DNA of 64,000 bases from Alteromonas sp. IB21 (GCF_016405965.1 NZ_JAEFCD010000016.1:39679-103678), one strand, 5' to 3'; counted from the first letter of the stretch, positions 9,255 to 19,437 are shown. Numbers and translations are program-made. Notes: generated from the letters alone by a model not told the origin.

Positions 9255-9992
9255 TTATAGAAACTTCCTGATCCTTTGCGCAATACTCACTGCGCCTTTA
9301 GTGTCACCATGCACGCATAACGTATCCGCGTCTACGTTCAACGTATTGCCAGACGCAGTGGTAACAGTACCTGATTCTATAAGCTGCTCAGCCTGGGCTA
9401 AGGCTTCATCTTCATTTAATACTGCACCTTCTATTGTGCGCGATTGCAACAACCCTTCATCGGTGTAACGTCTATCAGAAAAAGCTTCAAAGTATAATGG
9501 CAACGCCCACTCTTTTGCCTCTTCTTTAATCACGTCATTTCTTGCTGTCGCTTGCACCATTAGCGTCAATGGTTCCTGCGAAGATTGCGCGTTTATTTCA
9601 GCCACGCTTTGCATCACTGCTCGTCGAACCTTGAGGCTTTTCATCATATCGTTATATAACGCACCGTGAGGCTTAACATAGCTCACCTTTGTTCCAGAAA
9701 GCGCTGCCATACCACTTAGTGCGCTAACCTGATATTGGACCATGGCTATGAGTTCATCGGACGCTATCGCCATGGTTCGTCGGCCGAAGCCCTGAAGATC
9801 TGGGTAAGCCGGATGTGCCCCTATCGCAACATCGTGTGTTTTCGCAAGAAATATCGCCTGTTTCATCACCAGTGGGTCGCCTGCATGAAACCCACACGCT
9901 ATGTTGGCCTGATCAATCTCCGCCATAATAGCCGACTCTATGGGCATAGACCACGCACCGTAACTTTCACCTAAATCGCAATTTAACTTCAT
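9255..9992 (-). CDS. pxpA: 5-oxoprolinase subunit PxpA (LamB/YcsF family)
   Basis: 245 residues. The N-terminal LNCDLGESYGAW, followed by ANIACGFHAGDP, AIGAHPAYPD and YVKPHGALYND, are the LamB/YcsF signatures of PxpA. It is the first gene of the minus-strand pxpA-pxpB-pxpC-aminotransferase operon. 5-oxoproline forms spontaneously from glutamine and glutamate and from gamma-glutamyl peptides, so the operon both detoxifies and scavenges it. The 56-base gap to pxpB contains pxpB's own ribosome site. No promoter could be assigned with confidence upstream of 9992. Confidence 0.93.
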   Translation of the reverse strand: MKLNCDLGESYGAWSMPIESAIMAEIDQANIACGFHAGDPLVMKQAIFLAKTHDVAIGAHPAYPDLQGFGRRTMAIASDELIAMVQYQVSALSGMAALSGTKVSYVKPHGALYNDMMKSLKVRRAVMQSVAEINAQSSQEPLTLMVQATARNDVIKEEAKEWALPLYFEAFSDRRYTDEGLLQSRTIEGAVLNEDEALAQAEQLIESGTVTTASGNTLNVDADTLCVHGDTKGAVSIAQRIRKFL

Positions 9993-10057
9993 AATGGTTT
10001 AGCTCTCACCTTCATTCCAGTATCATGTTACCTGTTCTTTTTAAAAAGTCAGTGCTG

Positions 10058-10942
10058 ATGATAAATATTGGAAAAATTAATACATTACGCGTGGTAGCCC
10101 AATACCCCTTTGGCTACGCACTTGCGCCACTTGTCGACAATGATGATGCGAACGACGGTGTCATAGAAATTGATGACGCTGATGAAATGCAAACTGTCAC
10201 ACTTGCCATTGACGAAGTGGAAACGTCACTGGCTGATGGTCAAGAGGTTGAAGTCTTTGTTGCCACTGATCAGCGCGGCGACCTTTATGCCACTATAAAA
10301 AAGCCACTTATTCAAGTTGGCGAAACCAAAGTACTTAAAGCAGTCTCGGCAACGAATTTTGGTGCATTTTTCGATTGGGGTTTGGACAACGATTTATTGA
10401 TGCCTAACGACTACCAAGCCCAGCCTGTTAATCCAGGTATGTATTACGTCGTTCACGCTTTTTTTGACGACAAGACACAACGTATTTTAGGTGCAACCAA
10501 GCTTCACTATTTTCTAAAAGAAAGTAGCGCCTATCTCAACGAAGGCGATGCGGTAGATTGCTTGGTTTATGCTAAGACCGATTTAGGCTTTAAAGTGGTC
10601 ATCAACGAGAAAAGTTTAGGTCTCATTTTCCACAGCGACGCCTTTAAACCGCTTAAAATCGGTCAGGCGACAGAGGGTGTTATCAAAACTATCCGCGAGG
10701 ACGGCAAAGTTGATGTAGCCCTTCAGCGCGTTGACAAAGGCGGCCGTGATGCTCTTCAACAGGCAATTCTAGATGACTTGGATGCCCATGGTGGTATTTC
10801 TACGTTAACAGATAAGAGTGCACCGGAGGCTATATATTCTCATTTTAACGTGAGTAAAGCGGCTTATAAAAAAGCGTTAGGCGCATTGTACAAGCAAAAG
10901 AAAATAACGCTAAGCCCAGACGCAATCCGTCTGAATAAGTAA
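10058..10942 (+). CDS. CvfB-like S1 RNA-binding protein
   Basis: 294 residues from the chosen start. The family layout is several S1-like OB folds followed by a winged helix. Visible here are the N-terminal NIGKINTLRVV, an S1 repeat from KAVSATNFGAFFDWGLDNDLLMP, another around DLGFKVVINEKSLGLIFHSD, and a C-terminal winged helix (APEAIYSHFNVSKAAYKKAL). Related to Staphylococcus CvfB and Bacillus YitL, which bind RNA. The frame extends to an ATG at 10025, but homologues begin at the MINIGK equivalent, so 10058 is preferred; neither start has a strong ribosome site. Confidence 0.85.
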   Translation: MINIGKINTLRVVAQYPFGYALAPLVDNDDANDGVIEIDDADEMQTVTLAIDEVETSLADGQEVEVFVATDQRGDLYATIKKPLIQVGETKVLKAVSATNFGAFFDWGLDNDLLMPNDYQAQPVNPGMYYVVHAFFDDKTQRILGATKLHYFLKESSAYLNEGDAVDCLVYAKTDLGFKVVINEKSLGLIFHSDAFKPLKIGQATEGVIKTIREDGKVDVALQRVDKGGRDALQQAILDDLDAHGGISTLTDKSAPEAIYSHFNVSKAAYKKALGALYKQKKITLSPDAIRLNK

Positions 10943-11029
10943 GAACAACATGTCGCTGCTGTAATGGTGTGTTACTTACAACAGTGGCTTGCAGCCTCTT
11001 TCGATAGCTTTATGATATTAGGACAAACA

Positions 11030-11422
11030 ATGAAAGCACGTGTTTCTTGGGACAAAGATCTCACTTTTACTGGCACCACAGACAGCGGTTACAAAACCGT
11101 GATGGATGGTAGCGGCAACGCAGTATCTCCAATGGAGTCGGTACTCCTAGCCGTTGGAGCCTGCTCAAGCGTTGATGTGGTCGACATTCTGAAAAAAGGC
11201 CGTTTTAATATCGAAGCGTGTAATTGTGAATTAGAAGCAGAGCGAGCCGAAGAGCCGCCGCGAGTTTTTACTAAAATTCATGCGCATTATACGGTTTCTG
11301 GTGAAGGGATCAGTGAAAAAGCGCTGGGTCGCGCTGTGCAGCTTTCTGCAGAAAAATACTGTTCCGTTATGCTTATGCTTACGGGCAACGTTGATATCAC
11401 CACTAGCTATACTTTGGTTTAA
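11030..11422 (+). CDS. OsmC family protein, YhfA-like
   Basis: 130 residues. OsmC-type proteins are thiol peroxidases acting on organic hydroperoxides. The two expected cysteines are present in VGACSSVDVV and SAEKYCSVML, and the sequence follows E. coli YhfA closely (SPMESVLLAVGAC, VQLSAEKYCS). The frame is open from 10964, but the ATG at 11030 has AGGACAA just upstream and gives the normal family length. YhfA itself has no firmly established substrate. A terminator follows 54 bases after the stop. Confidence 0.9.
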   Translation: MKARVSWDKDLTFTGTTDSGYKTVMDGSGNAVSPMESVLLAVGACSSVDVVDILKKGRFNIEACNCELEAERAEEPPRVFTKIHAHYTVSGEGISEKALGRAVQLSAEKYCSVMLMLTGNVDITTSYTLV

Positions 11423-11475
11423 TAGACTATAGTGGAACTAGCCGGTTATTAGCATTTTTCGCTAAGCATTAGTGC

Positions 11476-11506
11476 AAAAGGCCAACTGCAAATGTTGGCC
11501 TTTTCA
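11476..11506 (+). terminator. Rho-independent terminator after the osmC-like gene
   Basis: AAAAGGCCAAC-TGCAAAT-GTTGGCCTTTT: a perfect stem with a T tail separating the OsmC gene from the RND efflux operon. Confidence 0.85.
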
Positions 11507-11635
11507 TTGAAACCACTTGTTACGTATGTAAGCTACTGAATTTATTTAAAATTAACATTATTTAACATCTTTGGCATATTAGCTGCTGTACTGGGTCATT
11601 ACTATATAACGACACACACGTTAGGGTTATTGACC

Positions 11636-12769
11636 ATGGAAACATCAACGCAAAGCAGCACCTCTATTTCGCCACTACGTTCCTCACTACCGTTTTCGCC
11701 AACATCGCTTAAACTTCTTCTTGGAAGCGGTATTGTTGCCCTCTCGCTTTCGATAACCGCATGCTCTGATGCCGATGCTATCGACGCCAACGCCCAGTCG
11801 GAGTCAGCAGAGGAAACGGCCTTTGCTATTCCTGTTGAAACTCAAACCATCATTACTGGCGACATAACCTCAACCTACGACACTACTGCTATTTTAGAAG
11901 CGCGTGAAGAAGCCTTTGTCGTTGCGCGCGCCTCGGGGATCATTGAAGAGATCTTCGTTGAAGAAGGTGACTATGTTAAAAAGGGCCAAGTACTGGCGCA
12001 ACTTGATAAGCGCCGCTACGAGCTGAACTTATCTAAAGCACTGGCTGACTTAGCCGGTATTGAAAGCGAGCTTGATAAGGTTAATAAAGTTTATTCTAAA
12101 AAGCTCATAAGCGACGATACCTACGACAAACTTACCTCGCAATTTGAATCAGCAAAAGCGTCTGTCCGTTTGGCTGAGCTTGACTTAAAAGAGGCAACGA
12201 TTACCGCGCCTATTGACGGATATATTGCAGAGAGAAACGCCAAAGTCGGCAACCTCACCGAGTCGTTCCAACGTGAAAGAATGTTCCATATTGTTCAACA
12301 GCGCAATCTTCAAGGCGTTGTTTACTTGCCAGAAAACGAATTACCTAACGTGGTGGTTGGACAAGGCGCAATACTTACTGTTGCCGCGTTAGGCGATAGA
12401 ACTATCACGGCCAACGTGGAACGTATAAGCCCAGTTATCGATGCAACCACCGGCACGTTCAAAGTTACCTTAAAAGTACCGAACGAAGACAACCAGCTTA
12501 AAGCAGGCATGTTTACCGATGTATCACTTGAATATGCTACTCATGCTAACGCGACCTTGCTACCTCGCAGAGCGCTGGTAACCATTGATAACAGCCACAG
12601 CGTATTCGTGGTCGATAATGGCAAGGTGAAAAAAGTTGATATCGCTACTGGATTTGAAAATAACGACGTCATTGAGGTTATCAATGGATTAAGCGGAAAC
12701 GAAGAAGTCGTTACTGCAGGCCACCAAAACTTGAAAGACAGCGCCCCCGTTGAAGTAGTTAACAGCTAA
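11636..12769 (+). CDS. RND efflux periplasmic adaptor (membrane fusion protein), lipoprotein
   Basis: 377 residues from the ATG at 11636, which has TTAGGG nine bases upstream; a TTG six bases earlier is less likely. A hydrophobic signal ends in a lipobox SITAC, with Cys near residue 43, so the mature protein should be anchored in the periplasmic leaflet of the inner membrane. The biotinyl-lipoyl-like half-motifs (EEGDYVKKGQVLAQLD and ITAPIDGYIAERNAKVG) flank a coiled-coil hairpin; beta-barrel and membrane-proximal domains follow. It is the adaptor linking the two permeases downstream to an outer-membrane channel that is not encoded here. Confidence 0.92.
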   Translation: METSTQSSTSISPLRSSLPFSPTSLKLLLGSGIVALSLSITACSDADAIDANAQSESAEETAFAIPVETQTIITGDITSTYDTTAILEAREEAFVVARASGIIEEIFVEEGDYVKKGQVLAQLDKRRYELNLSKALADLAGIESELDKVNKVYSKKLISDDTYDKLTSQFESAKASVRLAELDLKEATITAPIDGYIAERNAKVGNLTESFQRERMFHIVQQRNLQGVVYLPENELPNVVVGQGAILTVAALGDRTITANVERISPVIDATTGTFKVTLKVPNEDNQLKAGMFTDVSLEYATHANATLLPRRALVTIDNSHSVFVVDNGKVKKVDIATGFENNDVIEVINGLSGNEEVVTAGHQNLKDSAPVEVVNS

Positions 12770-12794
12770 TTCGGCCTTACAAGGAATTCACACA

Positions 12795-15700
12795 ATGCGT
12801 ATTGTAGATCTCGCTGTAAAGCGCCCTGTAGCCGTTAGCATGTTCACGTTTGCGGTATTATTATTTGGTATGGTGTCGTTAGGCCGGCTGTCGGTAAACT
12901 TACTGCCTGATTTGTCTTACCCCACCCTCACCATTCGCACCGATTACGACGGCGCTGCGCCAGGCGAAGTAGAGCAACTGGTTTCAAAGCCCATTGAAGA
13001 AGCCATTGGCGTAGTAAAAGGAGTACGTAAAGTCACCTCCACTTCCCGCGCAGGTCAGTCTGACGTGGTTTTGTCTTTCGCCTGGGGCACAGACATGGAT
13101 TTCGCAAGCTTGGAAGTGCGAGAAAAGCTCGATGTGTTGCAACTTCCCCTAGATATAGAAAAACCACGACTTCTTCGTTTCAACCCTAGTCTAGACCCTG
13201 TTATTAAGTTAGGTCTTACGGCACAAAGCGACACATCAAGTTTGAGCGTAGCGCAAATGAAGCGACTGCGTTTATATGCCGAACAACAAGTAAAGCGCGC
13301 TTTGGAATCCGTAGAAGGTGTGGCTGCAGTACGTGTAGGCGGTGGTTTAGAAAACGAAATTCATATTCTTATTGACCAGCAAAAAGCCAGTCAGCTGTCT
13401 ATTCCTATTACCCGCATCATTGACCGGGTGAGTGCTGAGAATATTAATGCAGCTGGCGGTCGAATTGATAACGCAGCGCAGGCGTTTTTAGTTAGAACGC
13501 TGAACCAGTTTGAATCGTTAAATGATATTGAGAACCTTTTTGTTGGTCGCTTCGAAGGCAGAAACATTCAGCTTAAAGATATTGCTAAGGTAGAAAGTGC
13601 TTATAAAGACCGTGACGTGGTAACCCGCTTCAACGGCAGCGAAGGCATTGAAATTGCCATTTACAAGGAAGGCGACGCTAACGCGGTAAACGTCGCGCAA
13701 AAAGTGGCTAACCGATTAAACGAAGTAAACAATAACCTTCCTGAAAATTACACGCTCAGCGGAATTTACGACCAAAGTGTGTTCATTAAGCAAGCCATAG
13801 ACAACGTGAAATCTGCAGCAGTCATGGGGGGCATTTTAGCCATGCTGGTGCTTTACCTCTTCCTAAAAGATTTCTGGGCTACCGTCATCATCTCGGTGTC
13901 TATTCCAGTGTCGGTCATTGCAACTTTTAATTTGATGTATGCCAACGACATAAGCCTAAATATGATGAGCTTAGGTGGTATTGCACTTGCCGTCGGTCTA
14001 CTGGTGGACAATAGCATTGTTGTGCTTGAGAACATCGACCGCCACAAAAAATTAAAAGGGGAAGAAAGCGAAACGTTGGTCGAGAGCTCTGCCGCCAGCG
14101 AAGGAACAAAAGAAGTCTCTGGCGCGATTGTAGCTTCAACACTAACTACTATGGCCGTGTTTGTGCCTCTGATATTTGTAGAAGGCATAGCAGGGCAACT
14201 GTTTAAAGATCAAGCTTTGACCGTATCGTTCGCGCTCGCAGCGTCACTTGTCGTCGCACTTACACTTATTCCTGCAATGGCACACAAGAAGAAAAAGCAA
14301 CAGCTTGATCACGAAGATGTCTTTGCCTCTCCTGCGCCCACGGCACCTTCGTCGACGTTCGGCAAAATCATGTACTTTATTACTCTGCCAATTCGTTGGG
14401 TATTCAGGCTTATCTTTGTATTTCTACCTGCGGCTTTGGTTACCTTGTTTATTGGTGCATGGCATATCGTCAGTAAATTACTGGGCGTTGCGTTTAAACC
14501 AATTGTATGGGCATTTAATAAAGCGTTCGACCTTCTCGCTTCAGCCTATGAAAAGCTGCTGCGTGCAAGCCTTCGAGCAAAAACACTGGTGCTAGCCACT
14601 GCCTTTGCCCTTGCTGCCGGCGCGATAGCCCTTATACCAAGACTTGGCATGGAACTTATTCCAACTCTGTCACAAGGTGAATTTTCGGTAGAAGTCACCC
14701 TTCCTGCGGGCTCGCCACTAGCTAGTACCGACGCCGTAATTAGCGAGCTTGCTGCTGTTGCAGTTAATGATTCTAGTAGCGGCGACACAAAAGTATTACG
14801 TACCTATGCCATGTCTGGTACGGGTAGTCTTATCAGTGCTGCGCCAAACCAAGGTGGCGATCATTGGGGTCGCTTGAACATTGTTATGCAGCCAGCAGCA
14901 ACAGCGGCTGATATTGACGAGGTGAAGCGTGCGCTTCGCGACCACTTAGCCTTCAAGCCCCAGGTTCAGGCAACGTTTTCAGAGCCAGAACTATTCAGCT
15001 TTGCATCACCTATTCAAATTGAAATTGCAGGTTACGATCTAAACCAGCTTCAGCAATATGGGGACGCCATTGCGACCAAACTTGCCAGTTACAGTAATTT
15101 TGCAGACGTTACCACCAGTATTCGAGATGGCAACCCAGAGCTTAAGATTGCCTTCCATCACGCAAAACTTGCTCGACTTGAACTTGATGCGTCTACCGTT
15201 TCTCAGCTTATAGCCGCTAAAGTAGGCGGACGCGTTGCAACGCAATATAGCGTTGAAGACAGAAAGGTGGACGTACTGGTAAGAACGCAAGAAAACCAGC
15301 GAGACGATATCGCAAGTGTTCGCGCCATTGTGGTTAACCCGGGCTCGGCTCAACCTATCCCATTAAGTGCCGTCGCCGACGTTTACATGAGCGTAGGGCC
15401 AAGCGAGATTACCCGCGTGGGCCAACAACGTGTAGCACTGGTAACAGCAAACCTTGCCAAAGGTAAGCTCGATGAAGCCGTTGCCGTTGCCAACAAGGTC
15501 ATTAGTGAGACCCAGCTTCCTTTGTCGTTAAGCGCAACAGTAACGGGTCAGAGCGAAGACATGCAAAGCAGCTTCCGTTCGCTACAGTTTGCATTAGCTC
15601 TTGCAGTATTTATGGTGTACTTGGTTATGGCGTCGCAATTTGAGTCATTGCTACACCCTCTACTTATTTTATTCGCAGTACCCTTAGCCGGAGCGGGTTC

Positions 15701-16148
15701 GGTGTATGGCTTATGGCTTACCAATACGCCGATTAATGTAGTGGTATTTATCGGCTTAATAATGCTGTGCGGTATTGTAGTAAACAACGCCATTGTATTA
15801 GTTGACCGTATTAATCAGCTACGCCGTCAAGGGGTAGGTAAAGACGCGGCCATTTTAGATGCGGCTAAAACGCGTTTGCGCCCTATCGTAATGACCACAC
15901 TAACGACGGTGTTAGGTTTATTGCCTATGGCGTTTGGTTATGGCGAAGGATCTGAAATTCGCACCCCAATGGCCATCACGGTAATTTACGGTCTTCTGTT
16001 TGCAAGCTTACTTACCCTAATCCTACTGCCTGTGCTTTACAGCTTGTTTGACGTTAAGAAAAACGTTGAGCAAAAAACGCCTGTTAACGCAAAGACGAAC
16101 GCGCGCTTTGATGACGAAGAAGCCATGTCGAAAGGCGGTGTACTATGA
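12795..16148 (+). CDS. RND efflux transporter permease (first of a pair)
   Basis: 1117-residue inner-membrane proton-driven exporter with the standard 12-helix RND plan: helix 1 at the N-terminus, a periplasmic porter loop beginning LPDLSYPTLTIRTDYDGA, a helix 2-6 bundle, a second periplasmic loop and helices 8-12. The proton-relay helix reads ALAVGLLVDNSIVVLENI, retaining the first Asp of the AcrB Asp407/Asp408 pair with Asn at the second. A longer than usual cytoplasmic/membrane linker (about residues 495-590) contains extra hydrophobic stretches between the two halves. It begins 26 bases after the adaptor and overlaps the second permease by four bases (ATGA). Substrate cannot be told from sequence. 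Confidence 0.92.
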   Translation: MRIVDLAVKRPVAVSMFTFAVLLFGMVSLGRLSVNLLPDLSYPTLTIRTDYDGAAPGEVEQLVSKPIEEAIGVVKGVRKVTSTSRAGQSDVVLSFAWGTDMDFASLEVREKLDVLQLPLDIEKPRLLRFNPSLDPVIKLGLTAQSDTSSLSVAQMKRLRLYAEQQVKRALESVEGVAAVRVGGGLENEIHILIDQQKASQLSIPITRIIDRVSAENINAAGGRIDNAAQAFLVRTLNQFESLNDIENLFVGRFEGRNIQLKDIAKVESAYKDRDVVTRFNGSEGIEIAIYKEGDANAVNVAQKVANRLNEVNNNLPENYTLSGIYDQSVFIKQAIDNVKSAAVMGGILAMLVLYLFLKDFWATVIISVSIPVSVIATFNLMYANDISLNMMSLGGIALAVGLLVDNSIVVLENIDRHKKLKGEESETLVESSAASEGTKEVSGAIVASTLTTMAVFVPLIFVEGIAGQLFKDQALTVSFALAASLVVALTLIPAMAHKKKKQQLDHEDVFASPAPTAPSSTFGKIMYFITLPIRWVFRLIFVFLPAALVTLFIGAWHIVSKLLGVAFKPIVWAFNKAFDLLASAYEKLLRASLRAKTLVLATAFALAAGAIALIPRLGMELIPTLSQGEFSVEVTLPAGSPLASTDAVISELAAVAVNDSSSGDTKVLRTYAMSGTGSLISAAPNQGGDHWGRLNIVMQPAATAADIDEVKRALRDHLAFKPQVQATFSEPELFSFASPIQIEIAGYDLNQLQQYGDAIATKLASYSNFADVTTSIRDGNPELKIAFHHAKLARLELDASTVSQLIAAKVGGRVATQYSVEDRKVDVLVRTQENQRDDIASVRAIVVNPGSAQPIPLSAVADVYMSVGPSEITRVGQQRVALVTANLAKGKLDEAVAVANKVISETQLPLSLSATVTGQSEDMQSSFRSLQFALALAVFMVYLVMASQFESLLHPLLILFAVPLAGAGSVYGLWLTNTPINVVVFIGLIMLCGIVVNNAIVLVDRINQLRRQGVGKDAAILDAAKTRLRPIVMTTLTTVLGLLPMAFGYGEGSEIRTPMAITVIYGLLFASLLTLILLPVLYSLFDVKKNVEQKTPVNAKTNARFDDEEAMSKGGVL

Positions 16149-19100
16149 GTTCGCCTTTTAACACCTCTAAAAACAACGCCGTAAGCGGCCGAGCACGCGA
16201 TGCGAATAAACACGATAAGAACGAAGCGTCACAAGCTCAGCTTTCCAACATTGCAGGAATAGGCGCTTCGCTGGCGCGCTTTGCGCTAAATAAGCCTGTT
16301 ACCATTGGAATGCTGTTTTTGTCTATGTTGTTGTTCGGTATTGTATCTGGGCGCTTGCTTCCTCTTGAGAAGTTCCCGGGAATCGATATTCCAGAAATGG
16401 TGGTGCAGATCCCCTATCCTGATGCGACGCCAGTTGAAATTGAAACCATGATCACCCGACCGGTAGAAGAGGCTGTTGCTACCATGTCGGGAATAAAGCG
16501 GTTAAGAGCCCGCTCGTATGACAATATGGCCGAGGTTATTGTAGAGTTCGACTGGGATGAAAACCTTAAAGCCAAAAGCATTGAAGCCCGCGAAAAAATT
16601 GATGCGATTCGCCACGAGCTTCCTGACGATATAGAACGAATTATGGTGTATAAATTTAACACCAATGATATGCCTATATTTCAGCTGCGCGTATCAAGCG
16701 ACCGCGACTTAGCGAATGCCTATGACTTGCTAGAGCGCAACCTCAAGCGCCCGCTAGAGCGAGTACCGGGGGTATCTAAAGTTGAGCTATACGGCACCAT
16801 GAAGCGCCAAATCACCATTCGCTTAGACCCAAAAAAAATGGCGGCATATCAAATAGACGGTACACGGTTAGAGCAGCAGCTTCAAAGCGCAAACTTTTCG
16901 CTAACCGCGGGCTACATGTATAACAACGGTGAAAAAATTCTGGTTAACCCAACTGGCGAGTTTACCGATGTAAACGACTTTAAAGACATGTGGGTTACCC
17001 GCAGCGTTCGTCTGTCAGATATTGCCAGCGTCACCTACGAACTGCCTCAGCGCAACGAAGGACGTCACTTAGATCGAACCTTTGCAGTAGGTTTTAACGT
17101 ATTTCGCGAATCGGGCAGCAACCTCGTTGAAGTTTCTGATGCGGTGATGAAAGTTATCGAAAAAGCCAAAGAAGACCCTGAGTTTACAGGTATTAGTTTG
17201 TTTGTAATGGACGACACTGCCAAAAGTGTAACCTCATCGCTAAGCGACTTGCTAAATGCTGGTCTTTTAGGGGCGTTACTTTCAGTTATTGTGCTGTATT
17301 TGTTTTTACGCCAGCTCACCACTACCTTAATTGTGGTGCTCTCAGTCCCCTTCTCGATTTGTATTACTTTAGGTGTAATGTATCTTTTGGGCTATACCCT
17401 TAATATTTTATCCCTAATGGGCCTGATGCTTGCCGTTGGTATGCTGGTTGATAATGCCGTTGTAATAACCGAAAGCGTATTTCAAGAGCGCCAACAAGAA
17501 GGTGATATCAAACGGGCCACCCAAATTGGTGTAAACAAAGTGAGTCTTGCAGTCATTGCTGGTACTGCCACCACTGCGATTGTGTTTTTGCCCAATATTA
17601 TTGGGGTAAAAATAGACGTGACTATTTTCTTAGAACACGTAGCCGTAGCTATCTGCATATCTCTGTTTGCGTCGCTTTTTATTGCTAAAACACTTATTCC
17701 ATTGCTGACAACAAAAGTAAAAATTCCAGTAGTAAAAACACCTAAAGCGCCATCCTATATTAAAGGCTATGGCCGAGCACTTAACTGGATGTTGAAACAC
17801 CAGGGAATAACTTGCGTCATTGCGTTACTTATTCTGGCGTCGACTTTTGTGCCCATGCAGGCAGTGACATCAGACGATGAAGGTAATAACAACCAAGAGC
17901 GTATTTGGCTTAATTATCACGTTACGCAAAACTTTACCCTAGAAGAAGTGGAAAAAACCGTAGATAAAATGGAAGCTTACCTTTATGAAAATCAAGAACG
18001 TTTTCACATCAAACAGGTTTACACTTATTTTACTGCCGGTCATGCGGTAAGTGGTATTACGCTAAACGATGAGTTGCCAGTAAGCGTAGGGCAAATCAAA
18101 GAGGATATACGTGAAACCATGCCTTCGTTTGTGCGTGCTCGCCCCTCTTTTCAATGGGATAGTGGCAATGGTGGTGGCGTGAGAGTTACCTTGTTGGGCG
18201 AGTCTTCAGAAACCTTGCTGACTATTTCTCAGCAGATCATTCCTATTCTTTCAACCGTTGAAGGGCTTAAGGATGTAAAAGCCGACACGGGCTCGACCCG
18301 CGATGAAGTTCAAATACGCATAGACAGAGAGAAAGCAAACCGCTTTGGCATTCAAGTTAATGATGTGGCAAAACTCATCTCTACGGCCCTACGAGGCAGT
18401 AATTTACGTACATTCCGTTATGGTGATGCGGGCGAAGTGGCAGTGCAGCTTAAATTCGGTAGCGATATTCAAGCATCGCTGAGCGAGCTTAAGAATATCA
18501 ATATTGGATTTACGCAGGGGCAATCGGTAACACTGAACATGATTGCAGATTTCTCTGTGGTACCTCAACTGTCGCAAATTAACCGCAACTATCGTCAAAC
18601 CGCTCTCGCTATCGGTGCAAACCTAGAGGGGGAAACCACCACCGAACAAGCTCGCGAGCGCATCGAGAAAGCTTTGGCAAACATTGAACTACCTACCGGT
18701 TATAAGTGGACGCTAGACGGCAGTTTCTCTCGCCAAGACGAAGCTAACGGCGTGATGCAAATGAACATGCTGTTGGCCCTTTGTATGATATACGTTGTGA
18801 TGGCAGCGCTATTTGAGTCGCTTATTCTTCCAACGTCTGTAATCACTTCATTACTATTTTCCTTCACAGGCGTTTTTTGGGCATTCATGGTTACTGGAAC
18901 CTCTATGTCTATCATGGGGATGATTGGCATGCTGATACTGATGGGTATCGTGGTTAACAATGGCATTGTGTTGGTTGACAGAATTAATCAGCTTATCAAC
19001 GAAGGCTTGTCGTTGTACGACGCCGTAATCGAAGGGTGTATGACCCGTATCAGGCCAATTCTGATGACAGTAGCTACAACTGTTTTAGGGCTTATACCAC

Positions 19101-19312
19101 TTGCCATGGGTAGCACCCGTATTGGCGGTGATGGCCCGCCCTACTCACCAATGGCAATCGCAATTATTGGTGGATTGGTATTCTCTACCTTAACCAGCTT
19201 ATTTTTGGTGCCTCTTGCTTATGTGCTGCTTTTAAAGCTTAGGTTTAAAACACAGCGATTGTTCAAAACCAGTAAGGCGCGCGTGGCGACATACATAAAA
19301 ATAGCGAACTAA
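16145..19312 (+). CDS. RND efflux transporter permease (second of a pair)
   Basis: 1055 residues of the RND superfamily, clearly distinct from its neighbour. It has a hydrophilic 50-residue N-terminal extension before the first helix, the entry loop LEKFPGIDIPEMVVQIPYPDA, the relay helix LAVGMLVDNAVVITESV with the conserved Asp, and the late GIVVNNGIVLVDRINQL motif. Translation is coupled to the preceding permease. Two permeases with one adaptor recall MdtABC, where MdtB and MdtC form a mixed trimer; whether these two do so is inference. A long stem-loop follows the stop. Confidence 0.92.
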   Translation: MSSPFNTSKNNAVSGRARDANKHDKNEASQAQLSNIAGIGASLARFALNKPVTIGMLFLSMLLFGIVSGRLLPLEKFPGIDIPEMVVQIPYPDATPVEIETMITRPVEEAVATMSGIKRLRARSYDNMAEVIVEFDWDENLKAKSIEAREKIDAIRHELPDDIERIMVYKFNTNDMPIFQLRVSSDRDLANAYDLLERNLKRPLERVPGVSKVELYGTMKRQITIRLDPKKMAAYQIDGTRLEQQLQSANFSLTAGYMYNNGEKILVNPTGEFTDVNDFKDMWVTRSVRLSDIASVTYELPQRNEGRHLDRTFAVGFNVFRESGSNLVEVSDAVMKVIEKAKEDPEFTGISLFVMDDTAKSVTSSLSDLLNAGLLGALLSVIVLYLFLRQLTTTLIVVLSVPFSICITLGVMYLLGYTLNILSLMGLMLAVGMLVDNAVVITESVFQERQQEGDIKRATQIGVNKVSLAVIAGTATTAIVFLPNIIGVKIDVTIFLEHVAVAICISLFASLFIAKTLIPLLTTKVKIPVVKTPKAPSYIKGYGRALNWMLKHQGITCVIALLILASTFVPMQAVTSDDEGNNNQERIWLNYHVTQNFTLEEVEKTVDKMEAYLYENQERFHIKQVYTYFTAGHAVSGITLNDELPVSVGQIKEDIRETMPSFVRARPSFQWDSGNGGGVRVTLLGESSETLLTISQQIIPILSTVEGLKDVKADTGSTRDEVQIRIDREKANRFGIQVNDVAKLISTALRGSNLRTFRYGDAGEVAVQLKFGSDIQASLSELKNINIGFTQGQSVTLNMIADFSVVPQLSQINRNYRQTALAIGANLEGETTTEQARERIEKALANIELPTGYKWTLDGSFSRQDEANGVMQMNMLLALCMIYVVMAALFESLILPTSVITSLLFSFTGVFWAFMVTGTSMSIMGMIGMLILMGIVVNNGIVLVDRINQLINEGLSLYDAVIEGCMTRIRPILMTVATTVLGLIPLAMGSTRIGGDGPPYSPMAIAIIGGLVFSTLTSLFLVPLAYVLLLKLRFKTQRLFKTSKARVATYIKIAN

Positions 19313-19338
19313 TAAATAAAGTTGAAAAGTAAGAAGAC

Positions 19339-19408
19339 AAAAAGCGGGTCTAGTTTTTATCATACTCGTCGTGATAATCGATGAGGCGATAAGACTAGCC
19401 CGCTTTTT
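19339..19408. terminator. Long imperfect stem-loop, probable bidirectional terminator
   Basis: AAAAAGCGGGTCTAG and CTAGCCCGCTTTTT pair with one bulged base, with A and T runs on either side. The loop of roughly 40 bases contains its own short dyad (TTATCA / TGATAA). It sits between the RND operon and the convergent DUF3718 gene. Confidence 0.75.
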
Positions 19409-19437
19409 CTGGATTTAACGTAACCGCAGTCAATGCC

